Assembly (NCBI GenBank): GCA_046349155.1 | Contig: JAXMCW010000007.1 | Location: forward strand, 62,001 to 126,000 | Direction of reading: 5' to 3' | Source of the DNA: Alsobacter sp046349155 | GTDB taxonomy: Bacteria > Pseudomonadota > Alphaproteobacteria > Rhizobiales > Beijerinckiaceae | Length of the DNA: 64,000 nt | In this document: piece by piece, positions 27,296-35,746 of the stretch | How the letters are laid out: every line of letters begins with the position of its first letter | Position numbering within the stretch: position 1 is the first letter of the stretch | Notes under the pieces: model-generated | What the model saw: only the letters and a program-made list of their open reading frames with translations | Told to the model about the DNA's origin: nothing | Database searches by the model: none | Translations under genes and position numbers: made by a program

Positions 27296-27339
27296 CGTCA
27301 CTATAGATTGACACCTCTGACTGTCAATTAGTCATGACA
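27296..27339 (-). promoter_or_regulatory. bchC promoter with two PpsR/CrtJ-type operators 8 bp apart
   Basis: Operator 1: TGTCAATTAGTCATGACA (27322-27339) is a perfect TGT-N12-ACA. Operator 2: CGTCACTATAGATTGACA (27296-27313) has one mismatch. The gap is exactly 8 bp. Read on the - strand, -35 TTGACA (27327-27322), a 16-bp spacer and -10 TATAGT (27305-27300) lie one in each operator. This matches the arrangement known for the R. capsulatus bchC promoter, where CrtJ binds both palindromes cooperatively. Confidence 0.88.
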
Positions 27340-27375
27340 GTCTCAGCGATGCGGAATCGCTGGGCATCGCGCCTT

Positions 27376-28533
27376 TCATGCGCGGGCCTTGATGAGGCTG
27401 GTGAACAGGGGACGGCGCGTGGGCAGCGGCTCGGCCGCTGCAAAGCCCGCTTCGCGGATGAGGGCCACCAGTTCTGCCGCCGAACGGCTGTCGCCGCCCC
27501 TCATCGCCATGAGGTAGAACGAGAAGTAGACCGCGCCCATCGCCTCGGCCCCGGAGGTGCGGGCCATGGGCTCGGCGACGAGCAGGGTCCCGCCCTCCGG
27601 CAGGGCGGCCCGCACGGCGCGCAGAATCGCCAGGGCCCGCTCGCGCGGGTGGTCGTACAGCACGCGCACGAGGGTGGCCGCGTCCGCTCCGGCCGGCAGG
27701 GCTGCCGAGAACAGGTCCCCGCCGACGGCCCGCGCCCGCGACCCGAGGCCCGCCTCCTGGAACACGGCTTCGGCGCGCGCCGCGACGGCAGGGAGATCGA
27801 ACAGGATGAAATCGGGCCGGGGCCCGCGCGCGGCGGCGGCGCGGATGAACGCACCCTCCCCGCCGCCCACGTCCATCACCACGCGGTGGCCCGCGAGCGA
27901 ATAGGCGTCCAGGACCTCGTCGGCAATGAAGGCCTGCGAGACGGCCATCAGCCGGCTGTACTCGGCCACGGCCTGCGCATCGAGGTCTCCCGGCCGGGCA
28001 GCCTCGGCATAGGCCCAGAACCGGGACAGCTCGGTGCTCTCGCGCTCCCCGCGCAGCAGCGCGACGGGATCGCCGAGGTCGCGGTAGAGCAGCGCGTGAT
28101 GGCGGACCATGGCCGCGATGCCGGGATTGCCGAGCAGCGCCGCACCGAGGTCGCCGAGACCGAAGCGCCCGCCCCCGGCGTCGCGCATCAGGCCGAGCGC
28201 CGTCGCCGCATCGCAGAGCCGCTTGGCCCCGGGGGCCGGCAGGCCCGTGCGGCGGGCAATGGCGTCGACCGCGAGGGGCGATGCCTGCACGGCCTCGAGC
28301 AGCCCGGTCTCGACGCAGGCGAAGAGGGCCTGCGAATAGACGAAGCCGGCGACGAGGTCGAAAAGCGCGTTGGCCTTCCGTCGCGCCACGGGCCTCGTGA
28401 GTGGAAAGGAGGCCGCCCAGCGCTGGAAGCGGGGGCTGCGGATGAGGCCGTTTCGCCAGGCGTAGAATCGATCGGCCCAGCCGCCGGCCGAACCGGCGGG
28501 GGATGCGAGGGGCCCCTTGTCCGCGAGGGTCAC
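27376..28533 (-). CDS. crtF: CrtF, demethylspheroidene O-methyltransferase
   Basis: Methylates the C1 hydroxyl of demethylspheroidene with SAM. It has 385 residues. The N-terminal dimerisation part (about 1-190) opens near WADRFYAWRNGLIRSPRFQR, given here as FYAWRNGLIRSPRFQR. The SAM fold follows, with motif I VVMDVGGGEGAFIRAA near residue 215 and DLPAVAARA. It is 24 bp downstream of crtE. Confidence 0.95.
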   Translation of the reverse strand: MTLADKGPLASPAGSAGGWADRFYAWRNGLIRSPRFQRWAASFPLTRPVARRKANALFDLVAGFVYSQALFACVETGLLEAVQASPLAVDAIARRTGLPAPGAKRLCDAATALGLMRDAGGGRFGLGDLGAALLGNPGIAAMVRHHALLYRDLGDPVALLRGERESTELSRFWAYAEAARPGDLDAQAVAEYSRLMAVSQAFIADEVLDAYSLAGHRVVMDVGGGEGAFIRAAAARGPRPDFILFDLPAVAARAEAVFQEAGLGSRARAVGGDLFSAALPAGADAATLVRVLYDHPRERALAILRAVRAALPEGGTLLVAEPMARTSGAEAMGAVYFSFYLMAMRGGDSRSAAELVALIREAGFAAAEPLPTRRPLFTSLIKARA

Positions 28534-28557
28534 GCCCGTCCCCGGTCGCCCCCGGCC

Positions 28558-29427
28558 TCAGGCGGCCGTGAGGGCGAGGTCCTTGGGCACGAGGCGGCGC
28601 GCCTCGCTGCGGATCAGCGCTTCGAGTTCATGCGCCCGCGGGCAGTCCGGAATGGCGCCGACCGCTTCCGCCACGCAGGATTGCAGGCGCACCAACGTCT
28701 CGCCCGGGCCGAAGCTGGCGACCGCATTGGGACGATGGTGGGCGGCGTCCTGGCCGACCGGCTTGCCGATCTCCTTGGCGTCGGCCAGCGCGTCGCGCAG
28801 GTCGTCGGCGATCTGGTAGGCCGCGCCCAGCCTTTCGCCGAACTGGCGCCAAGGATTGGGGTCCGCCCCCGCGGCGAGCGCGCCCGCCATGGCCGCGCCG
28901 ATGAAGAGAGAACTCGTCTTGGCCCGGTGGTAGACGTCGAGGTCGATGTGGTCCTCCGCCTCCCAGGCCTGCCCCGCCACGATGCCGTGAGGCATGCCGA
29001 CCGCATGCGAGATCGCGCCGATGATCCGCGCCATCCGCGCGGGAGCCTCCACGGCCTCCAGCGCCACCGTCTCGAAGGCGAGCACGATCAGCGCGTCGCC
29101 GGCCAGGAGCGCGGTCGGCTCGCCGAAAAGGGCGTGGACCGAGGGTCGGCCGCGGCGCTGGGAGGCGTTGTCGAAACAGGGCATGTCGTCGTGAACGAGC
29201 GAGGCGCAATGCAGGAGCTCGATCGAGGCGAGCGCCGCGTCGGTGACGGCCGGCGCGTCGTCGCCGCAGGCCTCCGCCACGGCCAGGCACAGCCTGGGCC
29301 TCACGCGCGCGCCACCCGGGAAGACGGCGTGGCGAAGCGCCTCGGCGATCCTGCCCGGCGCCCGCGGGCCGCAGGCTCGTCCCACCGCACGTTCGAGCGC
29401 CAGTTCGATCCGTGACTTGGCTTCCAT
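28558..29427 (-). CDS. crtE: CrtE, geranylgeranyl diphosphate synthase
   Basis: Makes GGPP for phytoene and phytol. It has 289 residues. First aspartate-rich motif D80-D81-M-P-C-F-D86 (HDDMPCFD) and second motif DDLRD around 215. The start is the ATG at 29427, after GGGAGAG; the frame to 29547 extends into the operator region and is rejected. First gene of the superoperon running to pufC. Confidence 0.96.
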   Translation of the reverse strand: MEAKSRIELALERAVGRACGPRAPGRIAEALRHAVFPGGARVRPRLCLAVAEACGDDAPAVTDAALASIELLHCASLVHDDMPCFDNASQRRGRPSVHALFGEPTALLAGDALIVLAFETVALEAVEAPARMARIIGAISHAVGMPHGIVAGQAWEAEDHIDLDVYHRAKTSSLFIGAAMAGALAAGADPNPWRQFGERLGAAYQIADDLRDALADAKEIGKPVGQDAAHHRPNAVASFGPGETLVRLQSCVAEAVGAIPDCPRAHELEALIRSEARRLVPKDLALTAA

Positions 29428-29451
29428 CGACGCTCTCCCTTGCAGTCCGGA

Positions 29452-29495
29452 TGTCAGGCTATCGGTACGAACCAAAGTGTCAATATGTTTTGACA
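29452..29495. promoter_or_regulatory. Divergent crtE-crtD control region with two PpsR-type sites 8 bp apart
   Basis: TGTCAATATGTTTTGACA (29478-29495) is a perfect TGT-N12-ACA. TGTCAGGCTATCGGTACG (29452-29469) has one outer mismatch. The spacing is 8 bp, as at bchC. The strong site contains TTGACA on both strands: 29483-29478 (toward crtE, with weak -10 TAGCCT at 29461-29456) and 29490-29495 (toward crtD, -10 unclear). One site can therefore control both directions. Confidence 0.85.
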
Positions 29496-29558
29496 CTCGA
29501 CCGGCTTTCGCCCACCATCCGGGCAAGGGAGGCCCCGCGCCGCCCAAGGAAGGGCGCC

Positions 29559-31100
29559 GTGGCGGAGCACCGCATCGTCATCGTCGGGGCGGGCATGGGA
29601 GGCCTCAGCGCCGCCATCGCGCTCGCCGCGCGCGGGGTTGGCGTGACCGTGCTCGAGCGCGCCGCCGCGCCGGGCGGCAAGATGCGCGAGGTCGCCGTGG
29701 GCGACGCCCGCATCGACGCCGGGCCGACGGTCCTCACCATGCGCTGGGTCTTCGAGGAATTGCTGGCCGAGGCCGGCGCGGACTTCGCCCGAGAGGTGGC
29801 GCTGCAGCCGTCCGAGCTGCTGGCGCGACACGCCTGGAGCGAGGACGAGCGGCTCGACCTCTTCGTCGACGTCGAGCGTTCCGCCGACGCCGTGGGACGC
29901 TTCGCGGGGGCGGAGGAGGCGCGGCGCTTCCGCGACTTCTGCGCCAAGTCCGCCGAGGTCTACCGCACGCTGGAAGGCCCTTTCCTGCGCGATTCGCGCC
30001 CCAACTTCTTCTCGCTCACCTGGCGGGTCGGCATGGCCAACCTGCCCGCGCTCATGCGGCTGCAGCCCTTCGCCACGCTGTGGTCGGCCCTGGGCGAGTG
30101 CTTCGAGGACCCCCGCCTGCGCCAGCTCTATGGCCGCTACGCGACCTATTGCGGCTCGTCGCCCTTCCAGGCGCCGGCGACCCTGATGCTCGTGGCGCAT
30201 GTCGAGCAGGACGGCGTCTGGTTCGTCGAGGGCGGCATGGCGCGGCTGGCGGAGGGGCTTGCGCGCGTCGCGCGGCGGCTCGGCGTCGACCTGCGCTGCG
30301 GCGAGGAGGTGGCCGAGGTACTCGTGGAGGCCGGCCGCGCGGCGGGCGTCCGCCTCGCCTCGGGCGAGCGCATCGCGGCAGACGGCGTGGTGGTGAACGC
30401 CGACGCCAGCGCGGTCGGGCTCGGCCTGCTCGGGCCCGGGATCGCCCCGGCCGTCGCGCCCGTGGCCCTGGCGGACCGCTCGCTCTCCGCGCTCGCCGTC
30501 GCGGCGCACGTGGAGACGTCCGGCTTCCCGCTCGTGCGGCACAGCGTGTTCTTCTCGTCGGACTACCGGCGGGAATTCGACCAGATCTTCCGGGAGCACC
30601 GCTTGCCGGACGATCCCACCGTCTATCTCTGCGCCCAGGACCGCGGCGACGTCGCCCCGGCCGGCCCGATCGGGCGGGAGCGCCTGCTGATGCTCGTCAA
30701 CGCCCCGGCCACCGGGGACGTCCGTTCCTTCTCCGACGCGGAGATCGCCGCATGTCTCGACCAGTGCCGCAAGAGGCTCGCCGCCTGCGGGCTCTCGATC
30801 CAGTTTCCGGAGGAGGCGATCCGGGTGGCCACGCCGACGACCTTCGGGCAGCTCTTCCCGGGGACGGGGGGCGCGATCTACGGCCGGGCGTCGCACGGGT
30901 GGCGGGCGTCGTTCCAGCGGCCGGACGCAACGACGCCGATCCCGGGGCTGTTCCTGGCGGGGGGCAGCGTGCATCCGGGGCCGGGCGTGCCCATGGCGGC
31001 GCTCTCGGGCCGTCTGGCGGCCCGGGCGGTGCTCTCGGCCCTCGCTTCGACCAGCAGGTCGGCCCCGGCGGCTATCGCTGGTGGTATGTCGACGCGCTGA
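29559..31100 (+). CDS. crtD: CrtD, hydroxyneurosporene (methoxyneurosporene) desaturase
   Basis: FAD-dependent 3,4-desaturase of the CrtI family. It has 513 residues. The dinucleotide-binding motif VIVGAGMGGLSAAIAL is at residues 7-22, and the C-terminal FAD motif PGLFLAGGSVHPGPGVPMA ends in LASTSRSAPAAIAGGMSTR. The start is a GTG at 29559 with AAGGAAGGG five bases upstream. The frame beginning at 29412 would cross the operator and is not used. The 3' end overlaps crtC in another frame. Confidence 0.94.
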   Translation: MAEHRIVIVGAGMGGLSAAIALAARGVGVTVLERAAAPGGKMREVAVGDARIDAGPTVLTMRWVFEELLAEAGADFAREVALQPSELLARHAWSEDERLDLFVDVERSADAVGRFAGAEEARRFRDFCAKSAEVYRTLEGPFLRDSRPNFFSLTWRVGMANLPALMRLQPFATLWSALGECFEDPRLRQLYGRYATYCGSSPFQAPATLMLVAHVEQDGVWFVEGGMARLAEGLARVARRLGVDLRCGEEVAEVLVEAGRAAGVRLASGERIAADGVVVNADASAVGLGLLGPGIAPAVAPVALADRSLSALAVAAHVETSGFPLVRHSVFFSSDYRREFDQIFREHRLPDDPTVYLCAQDRGDVAPAGPIGRERLLMLVNAPATGDVRSFSDAEIAACLDQCRKRLAACGLSIQFPEEAIRVATPTTFGQLFPGTGGAIYGRASHGWRASFQRPDATTPIPGLFLAGGSVHPGPGVPMAALSGRLAARAVLSALASTSRSAPAAIAGGMSTR

Positions 31101-31957
31101 GCGACGACGGGCGTTTCGGACTCAGCATCATCGCCTTCGTCGGCAGCGTCTTCTCGCCCTATTATGTCTGGGCGGGCCGGCGCGAGCCCGAGGACCATTG
31201 CGCCGTCAACGTGGCCCTCTACGGGCCGGGCGTCGGGCGCTGGACCATGACGGAGCGCCGCCGCCGCGACCTCGCGCGCGACGCCGCCTCGCTCGCCATC
31301 GGGCCGAGCGCCCTGCGCTGGACGGGGGAGAGCCTGGTCGTCGACCTCGCCGAGTGGTCCGTCCCCCTGCCCCGCCGCGTGCGCGGGCGCGTCACCTTGC
31401 ATCCGCACGGCCTCGCCGAGCGCCGCTTCGCGCTCGATCCGGCGGGCCACCACCACTGGATGGCGATCGCGCCGTCCGCCCGCGTCGAGGTGGAGATGAC
31501 CGCGCCGTCGACGCGCTGGTCGGGCCACGGCTACTGGGACACCAATGCCGGTGACGAGCCGCTGGAGGCGGGCTTTCGCTATTGGAGCTGGTCGCGCGCC
31601 GCCCTGCGCGAGGGCGCGGCCCTGCTCTACGACATGGAGATGCGCGACGGCAGCGAGCGCCAGATCGCCGTGCGCTATCGCCCGGACGGTGCGGCCGAGG
31701 ATTTCGAGCCGCCGCCCCGCGTCCGCCTGCCCGGCACGCTCTGGCGCATCCGCCGCACCACGCAGGCCGACCGCGCCGACGCCGTCCGGGTGCGCCGCAC
31801 GCTGGAGGACACGCCGTTCTACGCGCGCAGCGAACTCGTGACCCGTCTCCTCGGCGAGGACGCCCCCGCCGTCCACGAGAGCCTCGACTGCGACCGGTTC
31901 GACAGACTCTCGACGCGGCTCATGTTGCCGTGGCGCATGCCAAGGCGGTTCGTGTAG
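30899..31957 (+). CDS. crtC: CrtC, hydroxyneurosporene synthase (start unresolved)
   Basis: Cofactor-independent carotenoid 1,2-hydratase. Family-like sequence starts at about 31046 (FDQQVGPGGYRWWYVDALSD) and runs through IIAFVGSVFSPYYVWAGR and GYWDTNAGDEPL to LMLPWRMPRRFV. That is about 304 residues. Between 30902 and 31046 the frame has no ATG, GTG or TTG. The nearest canonical start is the GTG at 30899, 202 bp inside crtD, which would prefix about 49 Gly/Ala/Pro-rich residues without similarity known to me. A non-canonical start nearer 31022-31046, or a sequence error, is possible. The function is firm and the N-terminus is not. Confidence 0.88.
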   Translation: MAGVVPAAGRNDADPGAVPGGGQRASGAGRAHGGALGPSGGPGGALGPRFDQQVGPGGYRWWYVDALSDDGRFGLSIIAFVGSVFSPYYVWAGRREPEDHCAVNVALYGPGVGRWTMTERRRRDLARDAASLAIGPSALRWTGESLVVDLAEWSVPLPRRVRGRVTLHPHGLAERRFALDPAGHHHWMAIAPSARVEVEMTAPSTRWSGHGYWDTNAGDEPLEAGFRYWSWSRAALREGAALLYDMEMRDGSERQIAVRYRPDGAAEDFEPPPRVRLPGTLWRIRRTTQADRADAVRVRRTLEDTPFYARSELVTRLLGEDAPAVHESLDCDRFDRLSTRLMLPWRMPRRFV

Positions 31958-32013
31958 CCGAGGCCTCGAGGCCCGAGGCCACAACGCCCTATGGGCTCAA
32001 TGCGCCGAGCGAT

Positions 32014-32184
32014 TCACGAGCCGCTTTCGCCCTGCTCCCCCGACGCCGCCTTCTCCTGCGCCCGTTTCTCCGCCTCGCGGGCCTTGGCGCGCTGGTCGAG
32101 CTCCCAGAACTGCCAGTGGATGAAGGCGACGAGCACGCCGAAGCTGAACACGAGTTCGACGAGCGCGGCCCAGGATCCGTCCAT
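32014..32184 (-). CDS. Small single-pass membrane protein downstream of crtB
   Basis: 56 residues. One hydrophobic helix is near 6-25 (AALVELVFSFGVLVAFIHW), then a charged Glu/Lys/Arg-rich tail (RAKAREAEKRAQEKAA). A GAGGAG ribosome site is 7 bp before the ATG at 32184, and it starts 11 bp after the crtB stop in the same direction. It is not recognised as a named family. The topology is like that of small assembly or phage-shock-type proteins, but no function is assigned. Confidence 0.75.
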   Translation of the reverse strand: MDGSWAALVELVFSFGVLVAFIHWQFWELDQRAKAREAEKRAQEKAASGEQGESGS

Positions 32185-32195
32185 CCGGCGGCTCC

Positions 32196-33269
32196 TCAGG
32201 CGAGGTCCCGGCGGGCCAGGGCGCGGGGGGCCGCGGCGGACGCCTCGAGCTGGCGGCGCTCCAGGCTGCCGAGCACCTCGATCATCCAGCCGACCCGCTC
32301 GTCGATCACCTGCCAGGGCGCCGCGGCGGGAGCATGGGCCCGCGCGGCGCTGTCCACGAGGTAGCGCGTCTGCGCCAGCGGCGGGTCCTGCGCCATGCGG
32401 CCGGGCATGGCCGCGGCGGCGATGGCCCGGCCGAGCAGCGCCACCTTGCGGCCGTCCGGGACGACGGTGCGGACCGACACGGAATCGCCGCCGGCCCGGC
32501 GCAGCCGCCAGCCGATCTCGCGATAGATGAGCCGCGCGGCCTGGATCGCCGGTCGGCAGCCGGCAGGCAGTCCGGCCACGCCCGGGCCGGCGCGCTCGTA
32601 GAGCGCGTCGGCCTCCGCCAGCAACCGCTCGACCATGGCCCTCACGCGCTCGTCGAAGACCGGCCGCGCCAGGAAGGCGACGGGGTCGAGGCCCACCTCG
32701 TCGCACCACGCCAGCGGCAGGTAGATGCGGCCGTTGCGGGCGTCCTCGCCCACGTCGCGCGCGATGTTGGTGAGCTGCATGGCGACGCCGAGGTCGCAGG
32801 CGCGCGCCAGCACCGTGCGGTCGCGCCGCTCCATCAGCACGGTCATCATCGCTCCCACCGCCGCCGCCACGCGGGCGGCATAGGCGAGGAGGTGCTCCAG
32901 GGTGAGGTAGTGCCGGCCCGCCGCATCCCAGGCCAGCCCGTCGAGCAACGCCTCGGGCAGCGCCTTGGGCATGTCGTAGCGCTCCACGACGTCGGCGAAG
33001 GCGCGGTCGGCGGGATCGTCGCCCGGCCGACCGGCATAGAGCGCATCGAGCCTCGCCTGCAGCCGCTCCACCGCGTCGCGCTGCGCGCCGGGGCCGTCCA
33101 CCGCGTCGTCCGAGAGCCGGCAGAACGCGTAGAGCGCGGAGGCCGGCCAGCGCACCGACTTCGGCAGCAGGAGCGAGGCGGCGAAGAAGCTGCGCGAGCC
33201 CAGACGGATGCGCTCCCGGCACGCGACGTAGTCCGCGGCGAGGCGGGGATCAGCGATGGGTTTCGCCAT
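32196..33269 (-). CDS. crtB: CrtB, phytoene synthase
   Basis: Condenses two GGPP to phytoene. It has 357 residues. First Asp motif D54-D-A-V-D58 (LSDDAVDG) and second motif around 170-180 (LTNIARDVGEDARNGRIYLP, in part NIARDVGEDARNG). Its start overlaps the crtI 3' end by 20 bp, typical crtIB coupling. Confidence 0.96.
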   Translation of the reverse strand: MAKPIADPRLAADYVACRERIRLGSRSFFAASLLLPKSVRWPASALYAFCRLSDDAVDGPGAQRDAVERLQARLDALYAGRPGDDPADRAFADVVERYDMPKALPEALLDGLAWDAAGRHYLTLEHLLAYAARVAAAVGAMMTVLMERRDRTVLARACDLGVAMQLTNIARDVGEDARNGRIYLPLAWCDEVGLDPVAFLARPVFDERVRAMVERLLAEADALYERAGPGVAGLPAGCRPAIQAARLIYREIGWRLRRAGGDSVSVRTVVPDGRKVALLGRAIAAAAMPGRMAQDPPLAQTRYLVDSAARAHAPAAAPWQVIDERVGWMIEVLGSLERRQLEASAAAPRALARRDLA

Positions 33270-34827
33270 GCGGCACCAGCCTGTCGAGGATACGCGCGGA
33301 GGAGAGCACGCCGGGCACGCCGGCGCCGGGATGGGTGCCCGCTCCGACGAGGTAGAGGTTGCGGATGTCCTCGCTCACGTTGTGCGGGCGGAACCAGCCG
33401 CTCTGCAGGAGGCTCGGCTCGAGCCCGAAGGCCGCGCCGTGCACGGAGGACAGACGGTCGCGGAAATCCAGCGGCGTGAGGATGCGCGAACTCACCACTC
33501 GCTCTCCCAGGCCCGGCAGGATCGTCTCCTCCAGCCGCCGCTGGATGCGCCGACGATAGGGCTCGGCCTGCGCCGTCCAGTCGATGCCGCTTTCCAGATG
33601 CGGGACGGGGGACAGCGCGTAGAACGTGTCGCATCCGGGCGGCGCCAGCGACGGGTCGGTCGCGGTGGGGCGATGCACGTAGAGCGACAGGTCGTCGGCC
33701 AGCACCTTGCGGCGGAAGATGTCGTCCAGCAGGCCCTTGTAGCGCGGGCCCAGCACGATCATGTGGTGGTCTATGTCGGGATGCACGCCGCGCGTGCCGA
33801 AATACCAGACGAAGAGGCTCATCGAGAAGTCGGACCGCGCGACCTTGCGCTCGTCCCAGCGCAGCCGGGCGGCCGCGGGAAGCAGGCGCGTATAGGTCCA
33901 GGCGCTGTCGGCGTTGGAGACGACCACGTCGGCCTTCACGACCTCGCCCGAGGCCAGCCGCACGCCGGTGGCGACGCCCTCCTCGAGCAGGATTTCGGCC
34001 ACCTCGGCCCCGGTGCGCAGCACGCCTCCCTGGCCCTTCACGAGGTCGACCAGCCCCTCCACCAGGCGGCCCGTCCCGCCCATGGCGAAGTGCACGCCGT
34101 AGCGGCGCTCGAGGAAGCTCACGAGGGCATAGAGCGAGGTGACCCGGAAGGGATTCCCGCCGATGAAGAGCGGGTGGAAGCTGAAGGCGATGCGCAGGCG
34201 CGGATCGGACATGTAGCGCGAGACCATCGCGTAGACGGAGCGGTCGGCCCTGTGGCGCACGAAGCCCGGAACCGCGCGCGCCATGCGTCCCCAGGTGTGC
34301 AGCGGCTCCTGGCCCATCTCCTCGAAGGCGAAGCGGTAGATCGCCTCGCTCTGCTTCAGGAAGGCGTCATAGCCCGCAAGGTCGGCCGGGTTGAAGGCCC
34401 GCACCTGCTCGCGCATCGCCACGTCGTCGTCGGAGCAGGTGAAGAACGAGCCGTCGTCGAAGCGGATCCGGTAGAAGGGCCGCATCGGGCGCAGGTCCAC
34501 CTCGTCCGCGAAGCGCCGGCCGCAGAGCGCCCAGAGCTCCTCGAAGAGCTGCGGCAAGGTGATGATGGTCGGCCCGGCATCGAAGGTGAAGCCGTCCTGG
34601 CGGAAGACCGATGCGCGTCCGCCGAACTGCTCCAGTCGCTCCAGCACCGTGACGCGGTAGCCGCGGGCGCCCAGCCGCACGGCGGCCGCGAGGCCGCCGA
34701 AGCCGCTGCCGATGACGAGGGCGTGCGGACGCTCTTTCGGGGGAAGGCCATGCGCCATGCGGGGAACCTGGACGGGCGGGACATCGGTGACGCCGGCCAG
34801 TCGAGCATGCAGCGGCACGTCCGTCAT
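33250..34827 (-). CDS. crtI: CrtI, phytoene desaturase
   Basis: FAD-dependent desaturase giving neurosporene and/or lycopene. It has 525 residues. Rossmann motif VIGSGFGGLAAAVRLGARG at 38-56, substrate-domain block FDAGPTIITLP, and C-terminal YLVGAGTHPGAGVPGVLSS. About 30 extra residues precede the FAD motif. The presence of crtA, crtC, crtD and crtF suggests a spheroidene route, implying mainly three-step desaturation; the product is inferred. It overlaps bchO by 4 bp. Confidence 0.96.
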   Translation of the reverse strand: MTDVPLHARLAGVTDVPPVQVPRMAHGLPPKERPHALVIGSGFGGLAAAVRLGARGYRVTVLERLEQFGGRASVFRQDGFTFDAGPTIITLPQLFEELWALCGRRFADEVDLRPMRPFYRIRFDDGSFFTCSDDDVAMREQVRAFNPADLAGYDAFLKQSEAIYRFAFEEMGQEPLHTWGRMARAVPGFVRHRADRSVYAMVSRYMSDPRLRIAFSFHPLFIGGNPFRVTSLYALVSFLERRYGVHFAMGGTGRLVEGLVDLVKGQGGVLRTGAEVAEILLEEGVATGVRLASGEVVKADVVVSNADSAWTYTRLLPAAARLRWDERKVARSDFSMSLFVWYFGTRGVHPDIDHHMIVLGPRYKGLLDDIFRRKVLADDLSLYVHRPTATDPSLAPPGCDTFYALSPVPHLESGIDWTAQAEPYRRRIQRRLEETILPGLGERVVSSRILTPLDFRDRLSSVHGAAFGLEPSLLQSGWFRPHNVSEDIRNLYLVGAGTHPGAGVPGVLSSARILDRLVPHGETHR

Positions 34828-35738
34828 GATGCCTCGCTGTCGCGGGCGCGGGACAGGATGCCCTGGGCGACGGCCTCGTCCACGATGAGGCGGGCCACCT
34901 CCGCGGGTTTCTCCTCGTGCGCGAGGTGTCCCAGCCCGCGCATCACGTGGACGCGGGCGTCCGCCACGCGGTCGCGCACCTGGAAGGCGACGTCGGGCAG
35001 CACGGCCCGGTCGTTCCCGCCCACGATGAGCAGCGTGGGCACCTCGAGCTTCTCGAGCTCCTGCTCGAAGCGGTCGAGATCCCAGTTGGCCATCATGCCC
35101 AGCGCGCCCGCGACATGCCCCGGCTTGCGGAAGAGCCGTTCGTAGAGGTCGATTCCCGTGTCATCGATGCTGGAGCCCGTGTTGCGCAGCAGGCGCTCCA
35201 CCGCCCCGCGGTCCGCGGCCCAGGAGAACAGCCGCGGCGCGAGCGGATTGAGAAAGAGCACTTTCGCCATCGGCGGGAAAAGCTGCCCGGCGATGCCGCC
35301 GAAGGGCAGCAGCGCCCCGTTGAGTCCGACCAGCAGCCGGGGATGGAAGGCCTGGTCGAGCGCCATGCGGATCATGATCGCCGCGCCCGCCGAGTGCCCG
35401 ACGGCCACCACCGGGTCGATGCCCAGGGTGGCCATGAGCTCCGTCAAGCCGACGGACATGCCGGTCAGCGACGGCCGGCCACGCGGAAAGGACCCCGTGA
35501 AGCCGTGCCCCGGAAGGTCCGGCGCGGTGACGGAGAAATCCTCCGCCAGGAGCGGCATCAGCCCGCGCCAGGAATGGTTGGCGGCTCCTGTGCCGTGCAG
35601 CAGGAGGAGCGACGGGCCCTTGCCCATCTGCTGGACGTGCCAGCGCAGGCCGCCCGCGCGGACGAAGCGGCTGGCGCTGCGGTGCGGCCAGTCCCGGCCG
35701 TCCTGTTCCCAACTGGGGCTGTCCCCATCCTGGGCCAT
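34824..35738 (-). CDS. bchO: BchO, Mg chelatase-associated alpha/beta hydrolase
   Basis: Accessory protein encoded with bchID. It has 304 residues in an alpha/beta-hydrolase fold. Oxyanion-loop stretch LLLLHGTGAANHSWRG, nucleophile Ser116 in VGHSAGAA, and the usual C-terminal His in MRGLGHLAHEE. The biochemical role is not established in the family. The start at 35738 lies 8 bp after the bchD stop; the longer frame to 36212 is inside bchD. Confidence 0.93.
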   Translation of the reverse strand: MAQDGDSPSWEQDGRDWPHRSASRFVRAGGLRWHVQQMGKGPSLLLLHGTGAANHSWRGLMPLLAEDFSVTAPDLPGHGFTGSFPRGRPSLTGMSVGLTELMATLGIDPVVAVGHSAGAAIMIRMALDQAFHPRLLVGLNGALLPFGGIAGQLFPPMAKVLFLNPLAPRLFSWAADRGAVERLLRNTGSSIDDTGIDLYERLFRKPGHVAGALGMMANWDLDRFEQELEKLEVPTLLIVGGNDRAVLPDVAFQVRDRVADARVHVMRGLGHLAHEEKPAEVARLIVDEAVAQGILSRARDSEAS

Positions 35739-35746
35739 GGCCGTCC

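Noticed and set aside
29412..29558. Longer N-terminus for CrtD
   Set aside because: It crosses the PpsR-type operators. The GTG at 29559 has a good AAGGAAGGG site and directly precedes the FAD motif.
34838..34855. TGT-N12-ACA match near the crtI start
   Set aside because: It is within bchO coding sequence, has an all-GC core without the usual CA...TG flanks, and no promoter elements overlap it.
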